Positions 52,401 to 61,400 of a stretch of 64,000 nt of DNA are shown here, piece after piece. The position numbers were made by a program, and so were the translations under genes. The DNA is from Nereocystis luetkeana (Eukaryota; Sar; Phaeophyceae; Laminariales; Laminariaceae): the NCBI GenBank assembly GCA_031213475.1, contig JARUPZ010000007.1, positions 6,877,586 through 6,941,585 on the forward strand, in the 5' to 3' direction. The first letter of the stretch is position 1, and the number at the start of each line of letters is the position of its first letter. A model generated the notes under the pieces. The model had not been told where the DNA came from. It saw only the letters and a program-made list of their open reading frames with translations, and did not search any database.

Positions 52401-55400
52401 CGCACCGGGGGAGAAGGGGCGACACCTGTGACCATGGCTTGTCCAGAAACTCGCTGAGGGTAAAACCTCCTACGAGTTGGGCTGGAAAGTAAAAGTGATG
52501 ATTAAAAAACAAACAAACAAACAAACATACATACCTGGTACTCTATACCTGGTACTTGTTTTGGTACGAAAAAAACATGGATTAAGCCAAAAATAGGTAT
52601 ACCTGGTCTATTGAGGACCAAAAACGGGTACCAGGTACCCACTAAAAATCAAAAACAAAAAACACACGCCAGGGGCCAGCCTCGCATCGTGCACCAGGGA
52701 TATAATTAGCTGTTGCGCTGGCGCAACATTTTGGTTAAAATGACCGTTTTCCGCAACAGCCGCGGAGGGCCTGGTTGCGCGCAGCGCAACACGCGATTTC
52801 GGGCGCGCATTTATTTTGAGCCGCAGGGGCAAAAAAAGTTGGGGCATTTTTTGTGTCTCGCCGTAAGCGGGGAAAAAATGAAGCTCTGTTTTTCATACTC
52901 GCCTTTGGCGAAAAACAAAATTGTGCCCCCTTTTTGAATTCGCCGCAGGCGAATTTTTGTTTGGCTTTATTTGTATAACAGTAGAACAAAAGAAATTTAG
53001 GTTCTGGTCCCGATATACGCCTTTTCGAGGTTCGGGAGGCGTTTAAACGCACTTTGTTACTTGGTTTTCGGGCCTTTATTCGCGAACATACAGCATTTTT
53101 TTTGCGGTCCTCACCACTGCTGTGGAGGACAGGTTTTGGGAAAGGTTCGCAGAATGGTCGTCGCACATGTACCCATGGAAGAAACACCAGAAGTGTTACC
53201 ACATCTGAGAATCTTTCCGAGAACCGGGAGAACTCGGCTTAATAACCCGAGCCTCCTAGAAGTCGAGACGGGCCTTGCTTGCCCGTTCGAACTTTACTCT
53301 CGATCTCTCTCTCCTCCACGCTGCTAACCCAACGTGGAGGGCTCTCTCCTTGCCCTAAACATAAGAAAGTAAAAGTGCAGCCCTCGGTAGCGGGTGAAAG
53401 CTACCACATCACTTGGGACCTTTGTGGCTTTACGAAAGTAGGGGCACCATATTGGCGTCGACGATGAGATTCGAACTCACGCGGGCAAAGCCCAACGGCT
53501 GCTGTTGTTGCGGTTGCTGTTGGTGTGCGTCTTCTTTTGTTGTTGACGACGAGCAGGGGTCGACGAGCATTCCCTATTAGGGGTACTATTAATAGCAGTA
53601 GTGCGTCCTCTCTTGAGGTTATTCATTGAAGATGACAGACTGGCGATCGGTGCTGTCCACATGGAGACGACAATCGCCAGTCTGTCATCTTCAATTGATA
53701 ACCTTAAGAGAGGGCGAACTAATATGAGTACCCCTAATACGGAACGCTCGTCGAGCCCTGCTCGTCGTCAACAACAAAATAAGACGCACACCAACAGCAA
53801 CCGCAACAACAGCAGCAACAGCAACAGCAACAACCGCAACAACAACAACCGCAACAAAAGCAACGCCAAACGACAACGCGTCTACTGCTGTACCAGTAGT
53901 AGTTGAAACGCCCTGCAATTACCCTAAACGCAAGTATCCCGACTCGCATGACAGGGAGAGAACTGTGGGTTGCGTGTGGCCTACATCAGGCACGGTTTTG
54001 AGAAGTTCTCTCGTTGGTGGTGCCCGTCCCGGGTACCCTCACCCGGTAGCAAAGAGAAAATCACTGAGTCAGAAGAAGTGAGAGGTACTGTAGCTCAACT
54101 TATGTTGTAGACACACTCCACCCAGTACCAGGTAGCTCAGAATGGCAATCAGAGGGATAAGAGTGGCCGTGTGACGAGCCCTCGAATTCTGAAAGGGATA
54201 CGTAAGAAGAGAGTACGTTTTTTCAATAGCGTAAAGAAGGTTCGTTTCTCTGATAATGTAAAGAAAGTACGTTTCTCTGATAGCGTAAAGAGAGTACGAT
54301 ATGTATGTATACATATATTATATATACATAAATAATACCTGGTACGTTTTTCTGATAGCGGAGCTGTTCAAGGCTGTACAGCACCTGAGCACAAGGCCTG
54401 CTATTGTAGCAGTATCAAAGCACGCTAAGATTGCAGCAAAGAGATCATTTTGTGTTAAGCGAAAGTAGCAAAGCAGTGCGTGGACAATGTCGAAAGACAC
54501 AGTCAGCGCTAACTTTAGCACCTCAAGCAGCACATGTGACCCGAGAAATTAATCAGATTAATGATTCATCATACAGAACAAACTTCTGTGGTGCTGAGCA
54601 CCCTGAACAGTGCTTTAGTTCATCTACTGCATTGTCATTTAAGTGAGTATCCAAAGTATCCAACTGCATAGAATACCACCTCTAAACGGGTACGTGTCCC
54701 CGCCAGAGCTAATAACCACCCAGTGCATGACTAACGATCGATTCCGCTAGTGACATACCATGTGTTGCCGCAGATTTTGTTTGCGTCAACACCCAACCTT
54801 AAAAAACACTAAAATATTAGCAGTTCCCCCGAATGCGATTAACCTTCGCAGCGCAGATGGATCGCACCTTGAAATCTTAGGGCGCGATCGTTTTAACCTT
54901 TAAAAAGTGATATTACTCTTCCAGTAGAAGCGCTCGTTTTGCCTTACCTAGGACCAGATAAGATGCTGCTTGACAACAGTACAATGGGAGCTTTTGGAGC
55001 CAAATTAAACTGGAACACAGAAGAACTATATTTTGCCAATTCTCGCATCAAAGTGAAAGCAACGCATCGCATAAAAAAATCCACACATCCAACCCAATTA
55101 GCTCAATGCTCAATAGTTGCAGTAGTGGATAACAATGTAGAGTCGGTACCAGTATACCTAACCAAGAAATGCTGTATACCACCACAACATGAAATGGCAG
55201 TACATACATGTAGAAACAATCAATGCGCCTGCCGAAACAACAGCAGCGTTAATTGAACCTCGCATACGAAGTAACAGCCGAAGACGTTCACTCATCAGAC
55301 GTACCTAAGGCATTTCACAGATTATATTTTGCACGAACCGTTTGCCATTGGTCAGCCGTCAACAAAACTGCCATGGTACAAATAGCTAATCCGTCAAACC

Positions 55401-58400
55401 GCCGAGTATACCTTGAAAGGGACACCATTTTAGGATACACCTTGAAAGTTAAGGCCGTCCCTGAATTTAATGTCAGCAAACTTCAAAGTGACAAATCAAC
55501 CATCGGTGTCCACTCGAGAGGAACTCCGAGGCGCTTTGAAGAAAGCTTTTACATCAACAACATTTTCATCAGACCAATGTTCACAACTACTTGATTTATG
55601 CGCAAAGTATCGTTCGATTTTGTCGTTGTCTTCCATTACGGGGGACCATAGTTAAGAGGACCGAATTTTGTTAGTAAAAAGGGTTAAATATATAGGGTTT
55701 TATGTATACCATAGGTCCTATTAACTATGGCCCCCGTAATAGTGAATTAGGGAAGTTCACCATCATGGAAGCAGATTTTCCGTTGCAACCTGGAACACCC
55801 CCAGTCGATAGAAACCCATACCGAGCGAATCCACGCGTACAAGAAGTCAGAGACAAATGCGTGAATCAAATGGGAAAATATGGAATAACAGAACAACGAC
55901 CGAGTCCTTCCGGCTCGGCAGTTACAATCGTGGCCAAATCAGACGGTTCTCCACGATTTTGTGTAGACTATCGATCTACAACTAACAAGAGCTTAATTCG
56001 GAAATTACGGCCTATGCCGGACATGGAAGCACACATTGACACAGTTGCAGGCGCTAACTTTATTACCGTTTGTCGCGTACAAAATGCGTATCACCAAATT
56101 CCAGTAGCAGAAGCTGAACAAGATAAAACCGCTTTTGTGACGCAGAATGGTGAATGGGTTTTTTAACCCCCTTAGAACTCCAGTCCCGTTTTGGGGACAA
56201 GGCAGTCAAATTCCAAGTAAGTTGTCCCCAGTTGTCCCCAAAACGAGACTGCAGTCCTAAAAGGGTTAAAGACTCCCTTTTGGGATCGCAAACGCCTCTT
56301 TCCTAATATCAAGAATGGTATCAGTAGCCTTTTCACAATTTGGTCCGAAAAGTGGTCTCTTAGTGTATACGGACGACTGCATATGTTGTTCATCAACAAG
56401 GGAAGGTCACTCAATCCTCTTGGAAAACACTTTCAAAGCGATACAAGCAGCAGGTCTCACCCTCAAACCATCCAAAGTTCAATTCGGACCCAAAGAAGTC
56501 AAATGCTAAGGTCATATACTACCATCAGATGGTATTCGAATTGGTGATGACCGCATCAAAGCTATCATTGATTTACCAAAACCCACTAATATCAAGCAAT
56601 TGAGATCAGAGTTAGGCATGGTAAACTTTGTAAGGAAACTCATACCCAATCTAGCAGCGACAATAGCTCCTTTGGTAGCTCTAACGAAAAAAGAAGCAAT
56701 CAATGAATTACTAAGCGTTGGGGTCCTGAACACGACCAGGCATTTGCAAGAGTAAAACAATTTACTCACTGAAGCACCTGTCTTGCATTTTCCGGATTTT
56801 TCGAAAAACTTTGTCATACATGTCGATGCCAGTAATGCAGGAGCATTCTTAGCTCAGCAGAACGGTGACGACTTAACTATAAGCGCTTATTTCAGCCAAC
56901 GATTCAACGATAGTCAACGCCACCACTCAGCCACACTCAAAAGAATGCTACGCAGTAGTGTTAGCCATACAACGTTGGCGGTTTTGTTTGCGGGGGAGAC
57001 ACTTTGTTTGTGTAACTGACCATGCGGCACTAAGATACTTGTACTCGATGCAAGATACATCAAACCTGTTGACACGTTGGGCAATAACTTTACGGTCATA
57101 CGACTTCACAGCCGAGCATAAGCCGGGAAAATTACACGTCGTTCCTGACACATTATCACGGTTATGTGCCTTTGAAACAAACAAAAAGAAATGACTGAGC
57201 CGAAATTAGCACCGATATGCACAAAACGTTCCCGAAGATCCCGCAATACAAACGGGAGTTCCCTGTCAACCATACCAAGTGTCCGCAGATAAACTCGACG
57301 AATTAAAACCCGTCCGAAGTGATCGCGAGTTATTCGATGCCGCATCAGTGTTTATTAGCGCGACAAACTTGTTTGAATCGGTTGATCAGGAAAGATTGCG
57401 AGAAACGCAACGAGAAGAGTACGGAGAGTACATCGACTACATACTTGACTCTAATGCATATTTACCTGAAAAAGAAACGCCGACAACCATGTCTTACTAC
57501 TCAGTACAAGACGGATTGTTGTTCAAGCCGTACTTACCAGGTCACCTTCGCAAAAGAAGCACGTTTCGTGATCAGCTAGTACTACCTAATGCCCTTATTG
57601 GACTAGTGTTACATGCTTACCATGACCATGCTCTAATAGGAGGACACCTTGCATTCCGACCTACATACGACAAAATCCGCCACAAATACTGGTGGCCGAC
57701 TATGAATCGCGACGTACGTAAATGGTGCCAATAATGTCAAGCATGCCAACGTCGAAAAGCAGCTCACCACAGACCCTAAATTACCAAAAAGCCATCTACC
57801 TGTAGAGCGGCCGTTCCAAAAAAATTATGTCGACTTAGTCGAATTTAAATCAGAATCTGTATCGGCCGCCGGTGTCCAATGCAAAATAGTCCTATCTATG
57901 ATGGATCACCTGACAAGGTTCACATTACTGAAACCATTTCCAAACAAATCAGCTGACAGCGGTTGCAGAGATCATTATTGACCGCATCATAGCCATTTAC
58001 GGCCCACCGGAAATTTTCCACTCAGATCAAGGGCCGGAATGTGAGAATAAAATCATTTTCCAGTTACGAAGTATACTTGGACACAAGAAAACCCGGACGA
58101 CGCCCTATCCACCCCAGGGCAATTCCGTGTCTGAACGTATACGTTCCACAATGCATGCAATGTTAGCGATGCATAGTGAGATTGAACAAGCTAACTGGGC
58201 ATCTCTCTTGCCATTTGCCCAACTGGCTCACAATACGTCTTTTAGTGCGACAATGCATGAAACACTGTTATTTTTAATGTTGGGTACACCAGCCAGATTG
58301 TCAGTTGACACAATACTCGGTATTCCTCACGTAGGAAGTAGATGCAGAATGTTTGCACAAAATACCCCGAGATAACTTACGAATAGCATTTGAGTTAGCG

Positions 58401-61400
58401 CGTCGTAACTTAACATGCATCAAAACAGGCGGCTAGCAATGATGAACTTGTGCCGTATCCTGTATTCAAGCCTGGACAGAAGGCACTGGTATACAGACCC
58501 TTCCAGGACACAGATAGTCCAAATCCAAAACTACTACTACCATGGCGAGGACCGTATATTATTTGCTCTCAACTTTCTTCAGTAGTGTACCCGGTATCGA
58601 GTACGACGCGCCAACGAGACACGAGCAGTATCGGTACACCTTGCTCATATCAAACCCTACCATCCGCGGGAGAAACCACCAGCACCTCAATTTGACAAAC
58701 TGGCAAAATTTCTTTTTGGGGAAACAAATCCAATTGCCCGCGCTGGGCCATCAAGACCAAATTCTACCCAGAATTGAGTCATGTATCGTTGACAGGGTAG
58801 TCAGACACACACGTGGTCCTGGCAGAAAAAGTACCCACAATTACAACCACCGTTTACGTCTGCAAGGCTATGGCCCTGAATCAGATATTGAATATCGAGC
58901 GTTTACGTCTGCAAGGCTATGGTCCTGAATCAGATATTGAATATCGAGCAGACGAAGTGCTACAATGTCACGAACTTATTGCTGCATACATAACCGCTAA
59001 TGGTCTGACTAATCGCCTCTCCCACAATGATCCCGTCTAGTAACTTTTGGTAACGAAAGCGTGGTCAAAACAGGAAACGAGCAACAATCCAGTTGAGCGC
59101 TCTATAAAACCAATAAAAATAAACTGCATGCTCAGCAGCAGATATAAGGAACACGAAAACAAAATTTAGGTATAAGCTTGGAAAGGGACCAAGATTAACC
59201 ACGGTGAAAAAATGGCATACGTTTGGGCGTATGTGGACAGGGAGACAAGTCATAAAAATTGTAGGTGTTAGATCGTTAATGGGATCTGGTTTAGCAAACC
59301 AAACCACAAACGCCAAAATTAACCACACAATCACCATTTGCGACGTAGTCTGACATTGATCAAGGCATACTAGATAAAAGAAAACGCATAAAATGATTAA
59401 TATTCTAGGTGTATCAGATCAGTACCCAAAGCGGTTCGGTCCACGCGAACCTAACCCGCACGCCTACAAGATGTTGACTACTTTTGTAAAAACTGGCTCA
59501 TGTTTTTAAACACACCAGCGAGGACATAACTCAAGCGACAACAAATCCAGATTATGCATTGATCAAAGCAAAACTGAGATATCAATTGGTACGCATCTAG
59601 CACACCTCAAATCAAATTGAGGGCAACAGACGCTCCTTTTAACAAAATAATTCGCCCATGCTCTATCAGCTATCATAGGAATGTTAACTTCGTGCGGCCA
59701 CACTTAGTTTCACGTTGAGTTATATATGGGGGCACTCATACAAACTCCGAATCTAAACGAAGCTGTAAAAATGCCAACAAAGTAGTGAGTGGAGTTCTTA
59801 TACTGGTCTGTGTTTTAAACACAACAGTACTGAGGAGACGAACAACTAACAAAAGCAAGTTTAGCGGACGATCCAAAATAACACTTTCTACGCCAAATGT
59901 GGAAGCCAGGGTCGGAGATATCGTAGATCTCGTAACACGCACGCGCGAAGGACGTCACCGGTCAAGCGATATCAAATCTCGGGTCACGAGCAATCTCACG
60001 TCATTGACGGTGTAGACCCGTCCTCGGGAGATAGCTATCGGGAGATACGTAATCCGCCGCAGGCTCTGGACGGCCAAAAGGCCCGCCACCGAGCAAGTCT
60101 AGCACTAGCATCTCCTTGCTAAATATCAACGAAGAATTCTGCTCGGCTTACGTCGACCAGCCGTAACGACGGCTACAAGGGACCCTCGCTCCGCGACCTC
60201 ATCACGGCGACTTCATCGCGACTTCTATCCTGCGACATCTCCGTGACGACCTCGGTACGAACGACCAGCGCAGGTACTACATATACATAAATACCTTTGC
60301 CTCCATACTATTACGGGGGACCATACTTAACAGGATCTATGGTATACATAAAAACCTATATGTTTAAACCATTTTTACTAACAATATTTGGTCCTGCTAA
60401 CTATGGCCCCCCGTAATAAGTATCATTCCCTTACTGAATGATCGCCAAAATTCATCTTTAGCAAAGATGGATTTGCAGCGCATGAAGAGGGGGGTACTGT
60501 GAAGGACAGGTCTTGGGAAAGGTTCGAAGAATGGTCGTCGCACATGTACCCATGGAAGATACACCAGAAGTGTTATCACATCTCAGAATCTTTCCGAGAA
60601 CCGGGAGAACTCGGCTCCATAACCCGAGCCTCCTTGAAGTCGAGACGGGCCTTGTTTGCCCGTCCGAACTTTACTCTCGATCTCTCTCTTCTCCACGCTG
60701 CTAAGCCAGCGTGGAGGGCTCTCTCCTTGCCCTAAATACAAGAAAGTAAAAGTGCAGCCCTCGGTAGCGGGTGAAAGCTACCACATCACTTGGGACCTTT
60801 GTGGCTCTACGAAAGTAGGGGCACCATATCACTACGTAATTATATCCCTGTCATGTACTTGTTTTGGGCTTGAAATTGGTCGGGTGCGCCCACTGGACTG
60901 ATATACTTTCTTCGTCTACGAGCTTCAACCTGGTTTTGCCTGATTTTGAGCCGATCGAAGACCATACGTACACTGTCTTTCTCTTCGTAGTCCGGTCCTC
61001 TCGACCGCATTTTTTTCTTCGTTTTTTCTCGTTTTTTTCGTTTCGTTTTTCTCTCTTTCAACGCATCTTGATTGCTACAGCGGCAGTAGCATGTGAATGT
61101 CGTGCCTATCGTATCCAGTACGACAACATGGCATTGTATTGTCTACTCTGCTTACTGCATTACTGATTAACAATGTAGTATCTCTGTGGCGTAGTTTTGT
61201 GAACGCGTAAGTTTTATCTCTCAAGGACTCAAGAATCGACACGGACACTGGGTGTGCTAGATGTTGACGTGTGGAAAATACGAAAAAACGGTTGATTGTG
61301 AAGGAACACACAGAAAATTCTTAAATAACCTCAATACGTACGTATCTGGGCCTATGATACACATGTACGCCGATATAACTTTTGCTGCTGTTGTTGTGTA

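Larger units (their letters stand above)
53121..60829 (+). mobile_element. Ty3/gypsy chromovirus-type LTR retrotransposon, degenerate
   Basis: A complete but dead element with 332-bp LTRs at both ends, a primer-binding site after the left LTR and a purine tract before the right LTR. Between them, in order, lie a gag-like Gln/Asn-rich start, protease remnant, reverse transcriptase, RNase H, integrase with zinc finger and DDE core, GPY/F segment and chromodomain. This order (integrase after RNase H) defines Ty3/gypsy, and the chromodomain points to chromoviruses. Multiple stops, frameshifts, two TA MITEs and one TTAA MITE break it. By hand count the LTRs differ at about 17 of 332 sites, so the insertion is not recent. 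It lies antisense in intron 1 of the transporter gene. No clear target-site duplication was found. Confidence 0.9.

Noticed and set aside
53453-53530. Complete tRNA-Ser gene on the minus strand
   Set aside because: Only the 3' half is present; the anticodon and 5' half are replaced by Gln/Asn-coding repeat sequence, and it starts exactly at the LTR edge.
59065-59337. Hydrophobic minus-strand frame as an envelope-like protein
   Set aside because: Antisense to the retrotransposon in an AT-rich region, with no supporting motif; a hydrophobic shadow of A-rich sequence.
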